Positions 25,201-34,417 of a stretch of DNA of 64,000 nt are shown piece after piece (positions within the stretch are counted from its first letter, which is position 1; every line of letters starts with the position of its first letter). The stretch covers positions 1 through 64,000 of the forward strand of contig JAPSJV010000013.1 of NCBI GenBank assembly GCA_031178005.1, read 5' to 3'. The translations under genes and the position numbers were made by a program. The stretch comes from Pseudarthrobacter sp. Lineage in GTDB: Bacteria > Actinomycetota > Actinomycetes > Actinomycetales > Micrococcaceae. A model generated the notes under the pieces. It saw nothing but the letters and a program-made list of their open reading frames with translations, did not search any database and had not been told where the DNA came from.

Positions 25201-26262
25201 TTACTTTGCGAGCGTCCTGGCCTGCTCGATCAGCTGCAGAACGGCCACCGGTCCATGTGGATCCACGGGCAGCGGCAATCCGGAGGACGCGCCGCCGTCG
25301 AGCAGTTTCTGCCCCAGGATCCGGTAGAACTCCGGGTAGGCGCCGGGTTCGGTGGGAACGCGTTCGACGTCGTCAAGCACCCCCAGCAGGCCAGCCGGCC
25401 CGGATGCGTCCACTCCGTATCCGGGATCGGTGGGGGCCATTCCGGCGCCCAGCTGCCGTTCCTGTGGATCGGTGCCGTGCTTGACGTAACCGGCCTTCGT
25501 ACCAAGGACGCGCAGGTCAGGACCCGGCGCTGCGGACAGCATGTTCATGATGAGGTGGCTGGTGACGGCCGCCTGGCCGTCCCTGGGCTGGTGCCGGAGC
25601 ACCAGGAAGTTGTCATCGTCAGCCTGCTCCTGCGTCCGGCGGGCGTTGATTTCAGCGTGCACCACCTCGGCCGGACCGAAAAGCTGCACGGCCATGTCCA
25701 CCAGGTGCGTGCCGAGGTCGAACAGGATCCCGCCGCCGTCTGCCGCTGTGGCAGCCGCCTTCCAGGTCTTGGTGATCTCCGGCGCCCACCGCTCCATGGA
25801 TGCCTCGAAGCGCAGCACGTCACCCAGCGTCCCGGCGTCGAGCAGTTTCTTGACCGTCAGGAAGCCGCCATCCCAACGTCGGTTCTGGTAGACGGTCAGC
25901 ACCCGCCCCAGGCTTTCCGCCAGGGCCACCAGCTCCGCGCCCTGGGCGCTGGTGACTGCGAATGGCTTGTCCACGACGACGTCCAGTCCCGCTTCAAGGG
26001 CCGCCTTGGCCAGGGGATAGTGCGTGGCCGGCGGGGTTCCCAGGACCACCAGGTCCAGGGAGTCTGCGAGCGCCAGCACGGCGTCACCGTCCGGCACCAC
26101 CCTGGTTCGTTCATAGCGTTCCTGTGCCGCGCTGGCCCGGGCTCTGTCCGAGGTGGCAATCACGTCCAGCGAGAACTGCGGATCGGCGGCGATCAGTGGA
26201 GCATGGAAAACCCGGCCGGACAGGCCGTAGCCCACAACGGCGGTGCGGATGGTCTGCGTCAT
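25201..26262 (-). CDS. Gfo/Idh/MocA family oxidoreductase
   Basis: A 353-residue NAD(P)-dependent dehydrogenase. The Rossmann motif is AVVGYGLSGRVFHAPLI, followed by the family's cofactor/active-site lysine motif VVDKPFAVTS. The C-terminal domain has GGGILFDLGTHLVDMAVQLFG. The substrate is probably a sugar, inositol or derivative, but cannot be chosen from sequence. It is 20 bp from the end of the binding-protein gene upstream on the same strand, so it may be read through from the peptide ABC operon; a functional link is not obvious. Confidence 0.9.
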   Translation of the reverse strand: MTQTIRTAVVGYGLSGRVFHAPLIAADPQFSLDVIATSDRARASAAQERYERTRVVPDGDAVLALADSLDLVVLGTPPATHYPLAKAALEAGLDVVVDKPFAVTSAQGAELVALAESLGRVLTVYQNRRWDGGFLTVKKLLDAGTLGDVLRFEASMERWAPEITKTWKAAATAADGGGILFDLGTHLVDMAVQLFGPAEVVHAEINARRTQEQADDDNFLVLRHQPRDGQAAVTSHLIMNMLSAAPGPDLRVLGTKAGYVKHGTDPQERQLGAGMAPTDPGYGVDASGPAGLLGVLDDVERVPTEPGAYPEFYRILGQKLLDGGASSGLPLPVDPHGPVAVLQLIEQARTLAK

Positions 26263-26282
26263 GCTGACACGGTACTCCGCGG

Positions 26283-27995
26283 CTACTCCTTCTCCCAGCC
26301 GATGGTGGTCCAGTCCGGAACCTGGAACTGGCTCTGGAAGAGGGCGGGCCCGTAGTTTGCCAGTCCGGTCCGGACGAAGGAGATCTGCGGGCCGTTGAAC
26401 ACCACGCCCATGGAGAAGTACTTGGCCATGTGCTCCTTCTCCACGTCCATGGCTGCCTTGTTCCGTTCGGCGTCGTCCTCAATGGAAGGCAGCGCCGCGA
26501 TTTTCGCATCCAGTTCGGCATCGCCCAGGCCATTCTGGTCGATGCTGGAGTCGTAGTACTGCCTGACGGAGTTGGTGGCGTCCGGGCTCACCGTGTAGCC
26601 GGACATGCTGAGATCGAACTCGCGGGTGGACATTACCTTGCCGAACTCAGCAGCACCGTACTGGGCGATTTCCACGTCCATGCCGGCTGCCTGGAGCTGG
26701 GACTGCAACGTTTGGATGGTGGCGAGGTTGGTGGGGTCCTCGCCGAAGTTGGCCAGCTTGAAGGTGACGGCCTGCCCGTCCTTCTCCATCATTCCATCGG
26801 CGTTTTCCGTATAGCCGGCCTCGCTGAGGACGTTCTTCGCAGCATCGGCACCGCTCTCCGAAACGGGGTAGTTGTCCTGGTAGTACGGGGAGAACGGCAT
26901 CAGCATCATGGAACCCGGATTGGGCTCCTCCCAGTTCAACCCGTTGAAGCGCACGTCGCGGATGGCTCCCCTGTCCACGGCCGTGAAGATCGCCTCACGG
27001 ACTGCGACGTCGGTGATCCGCTTGGCGTTGATGTTCAGGCCACCGGCAAACAGCCTTTGCCCGCGGCGCACCTCGGAGTCAGAGGCACCGTCCAGCTGCT
27101 GGTACAGGCCGATGTTGTTGGCCTGCATGGCATCGATCTCGCCGTTCCTGAACGCGGCCACCTGGGCGCTGGTGTCCAGCTGCCGGAACGTCACCTGTTC
27201 CAGGACCGGTTTGGCGCCCCACCACTTGTCATTCCGCACCAGGGTGACGGTGCGGGCGGCCGCATCGAACTCATCAAGCGCGAAGGGGCCTGCCATCCAT
27301 TCCGGGTGCAGCTCGCCGTTGAACGCGTTGTTGAAGATGTCCGGAGTATTCACGGCGGGGTGGATGAGGCCAAAGAACAGCGAATCCAGCGGGTAGACCG
27401 GCTGGCTGGTTTTGACCACCACTTCCTTGTTGCTGCTGCCGGCCTCTACGGATTCCACTGAACCGTAGCTGCCGGTGCTGATGCTGTCGTAGCCGTTGTC
27501 AGTGCTCTTGAGGACGTTCCAGGTGTTCTGGAAGGCCTTGACGTCAATGGGCGTGCCGTCGTTGTACGTGGCCTTCTCATTGACCTTGATGGTAATGGTC
27601 TGCTTGCCGTCCTCCACCATGCTCTCCACGGACTCACAGAAGTCCTTGTTGGGCGTGGCCTTACCGGCGTAGTCGCGTTTCCAGCAGCCGCCGATCCCGC
27701 CGTTCTGGACGCCAACAGGGTTCATGGGGATCTGCAGTGCCGCGTTGTCTGCACTGCTGCCGCTCTTGGAAAACCCATTGAAGTCCGGTCCGATGCTGAG
27801 CAGTGGGAGGGTAATGCTGCCGCCCTGCTCCAGCTCCGCGGCCGGATGCTCGTTAACATTGACCAGCTTGGAAACGTCACTGCCCGGAGCCTGCGCCGTT
27901 GCGGTCACTGGACCGCTCGGAGTCCCGCCGCAGCCGGTGAGGGCGAGCGCGGCGGCGATTGCCCCGGCACCGCCAAGCCTGGTCAGGTGCTTCAT
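26283..27995 (-). CDS. ABC transporter peptide-binding lipoprotein (copy 1)
   Basis: A 570-residue family 5 solute-binding protein. The signal peptide ends in the lipobox LALTGCGG, so the mature protein is a membrane-anchored lipoprotein. The family 5 core runs from LPLLSIGPDFNGFS through NEKATYNDGTPIDVKAFQNTW to the C-terminus. The start at 27995 follows AAGGGA. It is closely similar along its whole length to the upstream copy at 28139-29854, showing a tandem duplication. It is the last gene of the leftward peptide ABC operon. Divergence between copies is scattered over the ligand domain, so ligand specificity may differ. Confidence 0.93.
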   Translation of the reverse strand: MKHLTRLGGAGAIAAALALTGCGGTPSGPVTATAQAPGSDVSKLVNVNEHPAAELEQGGSITLPLLSIGPDFNGFSKSGSSADNAALQIPMNPVGVQNGGIGGCWKRDYAGKATPNKDFCESVESMVEDGKQTITIKVNEKATYNDGTPIDVKAFQNTWNVLKSTDNGYDSISTGSYGSVESVEAGSSNKEVVVKTSQPVYPLDSLFFGLIHPAVNTPDIFNNAFNGELHPEWMAGPFALDEFDAAARTVTLVRNDKWWGAKPVLEQVTFRQLDTSAQVAAFRNGEIDAMQANNIGLYQQLDGASDSEVRRGQRLFAGGLNINAKRITDVAVREAIFTAVDRGAIRDVRFNGLNWEEPNPGSMMLMPFSPYYQDNYPVSESGADAAKNVLSEAGYTENADGMMEKDGQAVTFKLANFGEDPTNLATIQTLQSQLQAAGMDVEIAQYGAAEFGKVMSTREFDLSMSGYTVSPDATNSVRQYYDSSIDQNGLGDAELDAKIAALPSIEDDAERNKAAMDVEKEHMAKYFSMGVVFNGPQISFVRTGLANYGPALFQSQFQVPDWTTIGWEKE

Positions 27996-28074
27996 TGGTA
28001 GTCCCTTCATGGCGCGCAGCGTACAAAAAGTGGCGGTGACAAGATTCTAGGGCACAGGATCAGCCTTAACGCCG

Positions 28075-28114
28075 GAGGCCGGCTCCCCCTGGATTTCCAG
28101 GACGAACCGGCCTC
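28075..28114 (-). terminator. Hairpin between the two binding-protein genes
   Basis: GAGGCCGG (28075-28082) pairs with CCGGCCTC (28107-28114), with an inner stem CCTGG/CCAGG (28088-28092, 28097-28101). It lies between the stop of copy 2 and the start of copy 1. It could attenuate transcription into copy 1 or stabilise the copy 2 message, which is typical after binding-protein genes. No clear T-tract on the minus strand. Confidence 0.55.
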
Positions 28115-28138
28115 AAAACGTTACTCAATTGCGGGTTA

Positions 28139-29854
28139 TTACTTCTTTTCCCAACCCACGGTGGTCCAGTCCGGAACCTGGGAGAAGCTCTTGAACAAGG
28201 ACGGGCCATAGTTGGCCAGGCCGGTGCGGACAAAGGAGATCTGCGGTCCGTTGAAGGCGATGCCCATGGAGAAGTACTTGGCCATGTGCTCCTTTTCCAC
28301 CTCCATGGCGGCCTTGTTGCGTTCTGCATCGTCCTCGATCGAGGCGAGGTCCGCAATCTTCTTGTCCAACTCAGCGTCGCCCAGCTGGTTCTCGTTGGTG
28401 GTGGAGTCGTAGAACTGCTTGACCACGTCCGTGGCGTCGGCACCTACCGTGTAGCCGGAGAGGCTCATATCGAACTCGCGGCTTCCGAGGATCTTGCCGA
28501 ACTCGGATGAGCCGTGCTGGGCAATACCCACATCCATGCCCGCGTCCTGAAGCTGCTTCTGCAGTGTCTGGGTGGTGGCCAGCGTGGTGGGGTCATCGCC
28601 AAAGTTGGCGATCTTGAAGGAAACGGGCTTTCCGTCCTTTTCCATCACGCCACTGGCGTTGGCCGTGTAACCGGCGTCGGTAAGCACCTTCTTTGCTGCA
28701 TCCGCTCCCGACTCGGTTACGGGGTAATTGTCCTGGTAGTACTCGGAGAACGGCAGCAGCATCATGGAGCCGGAGCTTTCTTCCTGCCAGTTCAGGCCGT
28801 TGAAGCGCACGTTCCGGAGGGCATCCCGGTCCACCGCGGTGAAGATCGCTTCACGGACAGCGCCGTCGGTGATCCGCTGTGCGTTGAGGTTCATGCCGCC
28901 GGCAAACAGGCGCTGCCCACGGCGCACTTCGGCGTTGGCTGTGCCGTCCACCTGCTTGTAGAGCGCGATGGTGTTGGTTTCCACAGCATCGATCTCGCCG
29001 TTTTTGAACGCCGCGATCTCGGCACTGGTTTCCATCTGCCGGAATGTAATGTTCTCCAGGACCGGCTTGGCGCCCCACCATTTGTCGTTCTGGACCAGCG
29101 TGACCGTCTGCGCTGCGGAGTCATACTGGTCCACCTTGAACGGACCTGCCATCCACTCAGGGTGCATGTCGCCGGTGAATCCGGTGTTGAAGATCTCCGG
29201 GGAGTTTACGGCCGGGTGAATGACGCCAAAGAACAGCGACTCCAGCGGGTACACCGGCTGCGTGGTCTTGACAATGACTTCCTTGTCATTACTGCCGGCT
29301 TCAACTGATTCGACGAATCCGTAATTGCCTGGGCTCACGATGTCGTAGCCAGCCTCAGTGCTTTTAAGGATGTTCCAGGTGTTCTGGAAGGCCTTGACGT
29401 CAATGGGAGTGCCATCGTTGTACGTGGCCTTCTCATTGACCTTGATGGTGATGGTCTGTTTGCCGTCCTCCACCTTGCTCTCAACGGACTCACAGAAGTC
29501 TGTGTTGACGGAGGCTTCGCCGTCATAGTCGTACTTCCAGCAACCGCCCAAGCCGCCTCCGCTGGTGCCGATCGGGTTGATGGGTGCCATCAGGGCGGTG
29601 TTGTCCGCGCTGTTGCCGGTGTTGGAGAACCCGTTGAAGTCCGGGCCGATATTGCCCAGCGACAACGTCAGCTTTCCGCCCTGCTCCAGCTCCGCAGCTG
29701 GCTTCTCGTTGACGCTGATGAGCGAGGCGATGTCGCTCCCTGATGCCTGCCCCGACGCCGAGACCGGACCGGACGGGGTCCCGCCTCCGCAGCCGGTCAG
29801 GGCCAGCGCAGCAGCAACAGCCGCTACCCCGCCGATTTTGGTCACATTCTTCAT
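28139..29854 (-). CDS. ABC transporter peptide-binding lipoprotein (copy 2)
   Basis: A 571-residue family 5 binding protein with lipobox LALTGCGG after MKNVTKIGGVAAVAAA. It matches copy 1 residue by residue over nearly its full length, for example in NEKATYNDGTPIDVKAFQNT and KEHMAKYFSMG. It lies 51 bp after the fused ATPase gene and is the operon's first binding protein. The usual role is to capture oligopeptides and deliver them to the OppBC-like permeases. Ligand identity cannot be read from sequence. Confidence 0.93.
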   Translation of the reverse strand: MKNVTKIGGVAAVAAALALTGCGGGTPSGPVSASGQASGSDIASLISVNEKPAAELEQGGKLTLSLGNIGPDFNGFSNTGNSADNTALMAPINPIGTSGGGLGGCWKYDYDGEASVNTDFCESVESKVEDGKQTITIKVNEKATYNDGTPIDVKAFQNTWNILKSTEAGYDIVSPGNYGFVESVEAGSNDKEVIVKTTQPVYPLESLFFGVIHPAVNSPEIFNTGFTGDMHPEWMAGPFKVDQYDSAAQTVTLVQNDKWWGAKPVLENITFRQMETSAEIAAFKNGEIDAVETNTIALYKQVDGTANAEVRRGQRLFAGGMNLNAQRITDGAVREAIFTAVDRDALRNVRFNGLNWQEESSGSMMLLPFSEYYQDNYPVTESGADAAKKVLTDAGYTANASGVMEKDGKPVSFKIANFGDDPTTLATTQTLQKQLQDAGMDVGIAQHGSSEFGKILGSREFDMSLSGYTVGADATDVVKQFYDSTTNENQLGDAELDKKIADLASIEDDAERNKAAMEVEKEHMAKYFSMGIAFNGPQISFVRTGLANYGPSLFKSFSQVPDWTTVGWEKK

Positions 29855-29905
29855 GGATTTCCCTTCATTGTTGCGATACGTGGTGCAGGTGATGGAACGG
29901 GGAAT

Positions 29906-32053
29906 TCAGGGGGCCCGGACAACCGGGTCTTCGTGGCTGACCACCATCTCCGAGTCCAGTTCGCCGTCCGGGAAGAAGCAGGCGAACTGCTGGTCTGCGA
30001 TATTTCCCGGCGGGCTGGCCGGAACGGGCATCAGTGGAGGCTCAGTGGACAGGCACTTTTGCTGCTTGGCCTCCGGGAGGGCAGCAAACACTGGGCATCG
30101 GCTGGCAAAGTTGCAGCCCTTGGGGGCGTCCAACGGGCTGGGAAGATCGCCTTGCAGGATGATCCGCTCCCGGTTGCGCTCCACCTGGGGGTCCGGCACC
30201 GGGATCGCGGACAGCAGTGACCGGGTGTACGGGTGACGCGGCCTGTCAAAGACACTGTCGACGTCGCCGATTTCCACGATCTTGCCCAGATACATCACTG
30301 CCACCCGGTTGGAAATGTGCCGCACCACGGAAAGGTCATGCGCCACCATCAGATAGCTCAGGCCCAGTTCCGCGCGGAGCTTGTCCAGGAGGTTGATCAC
30401 GCCGGCCTGCACGGAGACGTCCAGGGCGGAGACCGGCTCGTCCAGGACCACCAGCTTGGGGTTCACGGCCAGGGCCCGGGCAATGCCGATGCGCTGCCGC
30501 TGGCCGCCGGAGAACTGGTTGGGGAACCGGTTCACGTGGTCCGGCTGCAGGCCTACCAGGCGCATGAGCTCCATGATGCGCTTGCGGATCTCCGGCCTGG
30601 CCATCCCCAGGTTTTCCAACGGCTCGGCCAGCACCTCGTAGACGGTGAACCTGGGATCCAGCGCGCCCGTGGGGTCCTGGAACACCATCTGCAGTTCCTT
30701 GCGCATGGCGCTTTTGGTCTTGGCGTCGGCTGCCTGCTTGTTGCTGATCCCGCCGATCACCACCTCGCCGTCCTGGTCCTTGTGGAATTCCATGATTTCC
30801 AGCAGCGTGGTGGTCTTGCCGGATCCTGACTCCCCAACAATGGAGAAGCACTCGCCCTCGCGGATATCAAAACTCAAGCCGTCCACGGCCTTGACGGTTC
30901 CGACCTTGCGCTTGATCAGCGCCCCCTTCAGGAGCGGGAAGTGCTTGCGGACATCCGTGAGCTGCAGGACGGTCTTGCGCTCCTCCCGGGGAATCCGGTC
31001 GAACCGCGAGACAGGCACTGGCGGGGCATGGAAGATCTCGCGGGCATCCGCATCCCCGCCCAGCTCGCCTGAACGGATGCAGGCGGCGTGATGCGCTGCG
31101 CTCCCCGGCGACTTCAGCAGGGCAGGTTCGCCGTCCAGGCAGGCGTCAGTGACCAGCGGGCAACGCGGCGCGAAGGAGCACCCCGTGGGCTCAAACAAGA
31201 GGTTGGGCGGCACGCCGTCGATCGGCACCAGGGAGGACTTTTCGCCTACATCCACCCGGGGCACAGCGCCCAGGAGGCCCATGGTGTACGGCATCCGGGG
31301 GTTGTAGTAGATGTCCTCCACGGTGCCGGTCTCCACGGGTTTGCCGGCATACATCACCATGATGTCGTCAGCGATGCCCGCCACAACGCCGAGGTCGTGG
31401 GTAATCATCACGACGGCGGCACCCGTCTCCTGCTGTGCGGTTTGCAGTACCTCCAGCACCTGGGCCTGGATGGTGACGTCCAGCGCCGTCGTCGGCTCAT
31501 CCGCGATCAGCACCCGCGGATTGTTGGCGATCGCGATGGCAATCATCACGCGCTGGCGCATGCCGCCGGAGAACTCGTGCGGGAAGGCTTTGAGCCGGTC
31601 CTTGGGGCTGGGAATTCCCACCATGGCCAGAAGTTCGACGGCGCGGGCTTCTTTGGCCAGTTTGCTCATGGTGGGGTTGTGGATGGTGAGCGCTTCAACG
31701 ATCTGCGTGCCCACCGTGTAGACCGGCGTCAACGAGGACAGCGGGTCCTGGAACACCATGGCGATGTCCTTGCCGCGGTACCGGCACATGGCCTTGTCGC
31801 TAAGGCCCAGCAGCTCCGTGCCGTTGAGCCGCACGGAACCGGTGATCTCCGCCGTCGTGGGCAGCAGTCCCATCACGGCCATGGAGGTCACCGACTTCCC
31901 GGAGCCCGATTCACCCACAATGCCCAGTGTTTTGCCGGGCATCACATCGAAATTGACTCCCCTGACGGCGTTTACCACCCCGTTCTCGGAGTTGAAGCGG
32001 ACGCCCAGGTCCCTGACGCTCAACACGGCACTGCCGGGAGTTTCGATGCTCAT
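29906..32053 (-). CDS. Dual ABC ATPase, OppDF-type fusion
   Basis: A 715-residue cytosolic protein in which both ATPases of a peptide transporter are fused. Half one (residues about 5-330) has Walker A GESGSGKS, signature FSGGMRQRV and Walker [13 protein letters not shown], then the Opp-type Cys-rich tail ([12 protein letters not shown]). Half two (about 365-700) has [35 protein letters not shown] and [10 protein letters not shown]. The two tails carry Cys patterns that bind a cluster or metal in this family. It overlaps the permease gene upstream by 4 bp (ATGA). Confidence 0.95.
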   Translation of the reverse strand: MSIETPGSAVLSVRDLGVRFNSENGVVNAVRGVNFDVMPGKTLGIVGESGSGKSVTSMAVMGLLPTTAEITGSVRLNGTELLGLSDKAMCRYRGKDIAMVFQDPLSSLTPVYTVGTQIVEALTIHNPTMSKLAKEARAVELLAMVGIPSPKDRLKAFPHEFSGGMRQRVMIAIAIANNPRVLIADEPTTALDVTIQAQVLEVLQTAQQETGAAVVMITHDLGVVAGIADDIMVMYAGKPVETGTVEDIYYNPRMPYTMGLLGAVPRVDVGEKSSLVPIDGVPPNLLFEPTGCSFAPRCPLVTDACLDGEPALLKSPGSAAHHAACIRSGELGGDADAREIFHAPPVPVSRFDRIPREERKTVLQLTDVRKHFPLLKGALIKRKVGTVKAVDGLSFDIREGECFSIVGESGSGKTTTLLEIMEFHKDQDGEVVIGGISNKQAADAKTKSAMRKELQMVFQDPTGALDPRFTVYEVLAEPLENLGMARPEIRKRIMELMRLVGLQPDHVNRFPNQFSGGQRQRIGIARALAVNPKLVVLDEPVSALDVSVQAGVINLLDKLRAELGLSYLMVAHDLSVVRHISNRVAVMYLGKIVEIGDVDSVFDRPRHPYTRSLLSAIPVPDPQVERNRERIILQGDLPSPLDAPKGCNFASRCPVFAALPEAKQQKCLSTEPPLMPVPASPPGNIADQQFACFFPDGELDSEMVVSHEDPVVRAP

Positions 32054-33066
32054 GGGTTCCTCCGCTTGGCGGGCAGTGTGCTGGTGCTGGTTTTACGGGC
32101 CTGTGTTTTCCCGGGCCCTGCTTTCCGGGCCTTGCCGAATGAGCTGGAGGTGGGGTCAAAGGCGTCCCGGAGGCCGTCGTTCATCATGGCCAGCGAGCCG
32201 GTCAGCAGGAACATGACCAGCAGCGGCACCCAGAACATCCAGGGGAACGTCTGGACCTGGGAGGTGGCTCCGCCAATCAGGACGCCCAGGCTCACATCCG
32301 GCACCTTGATGCCGATGCCGATGAAGGAGAAGGCAACCTCGGCCAGGATGGCCCCGGTGACCCCGCGGGTGATGTCCAGGACCAGCAGCGAGCCGATGTT
32401 CGGAACCAGGTGGCGCCACACAATCCTGCGGGCAGGAACGCCCATGTACTGTGCGGCCTTGATGAAGTCCCGCTGCATCAGGGACATGGACAGCGAGCGG
32501 ATCAGGCGGGCCGCCCCCATCCAGCTGAAGACGAGCAAAACCAGGATCAGCAGCAGCCAGCTGGGGAGCTGGTCGCGCAGGTTGGCCCCGCCGCCGCTGG
32601 TCACCACGGCCACCACCAGGAGTGCCGGCATCATGATCAGGGCTTCCAGGATGAACAACATCACCTTGTCCACCTTGCCCCCGAAGTAGGCCATGGTGCA
32701 GCCGTAGACTGCAGCCACCAGGACGGACACCAGGCCCACGATCAAGCCGATCAGGATGGAAATCCGGGTTCCCTCAACCACCATCGCGTAGAGGTCGATT
32801 CCGGCCTGGGACGTGCCCAGCAGATGCTCTGCGGACGGCGGCATGCCGATGTTGAAGGGGTCGATTGTGGACTTATCCCAGGTGGTGAAGAAGCCGCCCA
32901 CAAAGGAAAAGACCGTAAGGGCCAGGAAGATAACCAACCCGGCGACGGCGGTCTTGTTCCGCAGGAAGCGGCGCAGGATGATCGTAGTTTTGCCGATCAC
33001 CACCTCGCCGTCCTGGAGGTGGGTTTCGGTGACAGCTGCCGGGTCAATGGCGTTGGAGGTAGTCAT
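32050..33066 (-). CDS. Peptide ABC permease, OppC-like
   Basis: A 338-residue membrane protein with an N-terminal OppC extension, about six membrane helices and the EAA-type loop (AQYMGVPARRIVWRHLVPNIG) that docks to the ATPase. It overlaps both neighbours by 4 bp (ATGA), so the permease-permease-ATPase genes are translationally coupled. A 30-residue Ser/Thr/Lys-rich tail follows the last helix. It acts with the OppB-like partner as a heterodimeric channel. Confidence 0.95.
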   Translation of the reverse strand: MTTSNAIDPAAVTETHLQDGEVVIGKTTIILRRFLRNKTAVAGLVIFLALTVFSFVGGFFTTWDKSTIDPFNIGMPPSAEHLLGTSQAGIDLYAMVVEGTRISILIGLIVGLVSVLVAAVYGCTMAYFGGKVDKVMLFILEALIMMPALLVVAVVTSGGGANLRDQLPSWLLLILVLLVFSWMGAARLIRSLSMSLMQRDFIKAAQYMGVPARRIVWRHLVPNIGSLLVLDITRGVTGAILAEVAFSFIGIGIKVPDVSLGVLIGGATSQVQTFPWMFWVPLLVMFLLTGSLAMMNDGLRDAFDPTSSSFGKARKAGPGKTQARKTSTSTLPAKRRNP

Positions 33067-34046
33067 GACACCCTCACTCTCGGGTCAACCAACGAGGTTG
33101 CGAAGTCGGCCAGGATGGCGCCGAGCGCGAAGATCATGGAGCCGTAGGCCAGGGTGGCCGTGGCCGCGTTGACGTCCTGGTTGCCAATGGCATCGATGCT
33201 CCAGGACCCGATGCCGGGCCAGGCGAAGATCTTTTCGGCGAAGAAGCCGCCGGCAAAGATGGCCGGGATGGTGAAGGCGATGCTTTGCGCCACCGGGATG
33301 AAGGAGACGCGCAGGGCGTGCCTGCTGATGGCCTGGTTGCGGGTCAGCCCCTTGGCCCTTGCCGTGCGCACAAAATCGGCGTTGACGTTGTCCAGCAGGT
33401 ACTGCCGCTGCGCAATCTGGTAGGAACCCCAGCCCACCAGCGTGATCGCAGTGGTGGGCACGGCGTAGTGGGCCATCATGTCCACAAATTGGCCCCACCC
33501 TGGCTCCATGCCCGGCGTCGAAATGCCCGTGACGAAGAAGATCCGCTGCCCCACGCTCTCATTGATGCGGATGGCGGCAAGCTGCACCAGGAAGTACGCG
33601 ATGGGCGCCGGAACAATGTAGGCCAGGTAGCTGTAGGACGTGATCACCCGGTCCTGGAACTTGTACTGCCGGGCGGCGGAATACACCCCAAGCGCGACGC
33701 CGATTATCAGCGTGAGCACAATGGAAGCCAGGAACAGCCTGGTGGAAATCCAGACCCGGTCGCCGAACTCCGCATTGATGAAGGCACCGTTGGGGCTGCG
33801 GCCCCAGTCCCAGCGGGTCAGGATCGCGGTGAGCCAGTCAACGTACCGCTCCCACGGGCTGAGGTCCGGGTCCAGCCCCTTAAGGCGCATTGACGCTGCG
33901 ACCTGCTCCGGAGTTGGCCGGGGAATCTTCTCCTGCTCCAGGAGGGCCGGCTTCAGCGAACTCACCGCCAGGAAATATCCGGCTGACGTGGTCAGGAAGA
34001 TCATAAAAATGTAGGTGGCCGCGCGCTTGGCCAGATAGCGGAACAT
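33063..34046 (-). CDS. Peptide ABC permease, OppB-like
   Basis: A 327-residue membrane protein, the first gene of the peptide transporter operon. It starts MFRYLAKRAATYIFMIFLT, has a large outer domain typical of OppB after helix 1, and the EAA loop RTARAKGLTRNQAISRHALR. The order OppB, OppC, OppDF, binding protein 2, binding protein 1 gives a complete importer. The long upstream region (34047-34417) should hold the promoter. Confidence 0.94.
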   Translation of the reverse strand: MFRYLAKRAATYIFMIFLTTSAGYFLAVSSLKPALLEQEKIPRPTPEQVAASMRLKGLDPDLSPWERYVDWLTAILTRWDWGRSPNGAFINAEFGDRVWISTRLFLASIVLTLIIGVALGVYSAARQYKFQDRVITSYSYLAYIVPAPIAYFLVQLAAIRINESVGQRIFFVTGISTPGMEPGWGQFVDMMAHYAVPTTAITLVGWGSYQIAQRQYLLDNVNADFVRTARAKGLTRNQAISRHALRVSFIPVAQSIAFTIPAIFAGGFFAEKIFAWPGIGSWSIDAIGNQDVNAATATLAYGSMIFALGAILADFATSLVDPRVRVS

Positions 34047-34417
34047 CGACGTTATTTCGTGGTCACCGGCGCCTGGGGCTGCGTTCGGGGTGAGCCTGCG
34101 CCCATTGCTGCCCTGCGGGCGCCCTCATCAACATTCACGACGTCATCCTTCCGTTATTCCGGCCGAAGCGTGGGTTTTCGCCACTGCCGGAGATGCCACC
34201 TGCCGGCAGGTGGGCCGACTCCCGCTGCCGGTCAGGCCAGTCCTTGCGGACTATGTTGCGGGTCACATTCCAGAGGAAGCTATCACATGCCGGATGAGTG
34301 ATGTCGGTTACAGTCAATTAACCTGACTACCGTGTCAAGATCGTTATGCAGCGATGTCGAGCGCCCGGCAGCAAGGAAGAGGCCGCAAGGAAGCAGCGCA
34401 GCCGGATGGACGGACCG
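34047..34417. promoter_or_regulatory. Upstream region of the peptide ABC operon
   Basis: This 371-base stretch has no supported gene. It contains the perfect 18-bp palindrome CCACCTGCCGGCAGGTGG at 34196-34213, 150 bp upstream of the first permease start, which is the best candidate operator. A TTGACT (minus strand, 34312-34317) could serve as a -35 element for the operon, but I cannot fix a matching -10. Confidence 0.5.

Noticed and set aside
31088..32689. 533-codon plus-strand open frame opposite the ABC ATPase and permease
   Set aside because: Spans two coupled genes on the other strand and lacks any domain.
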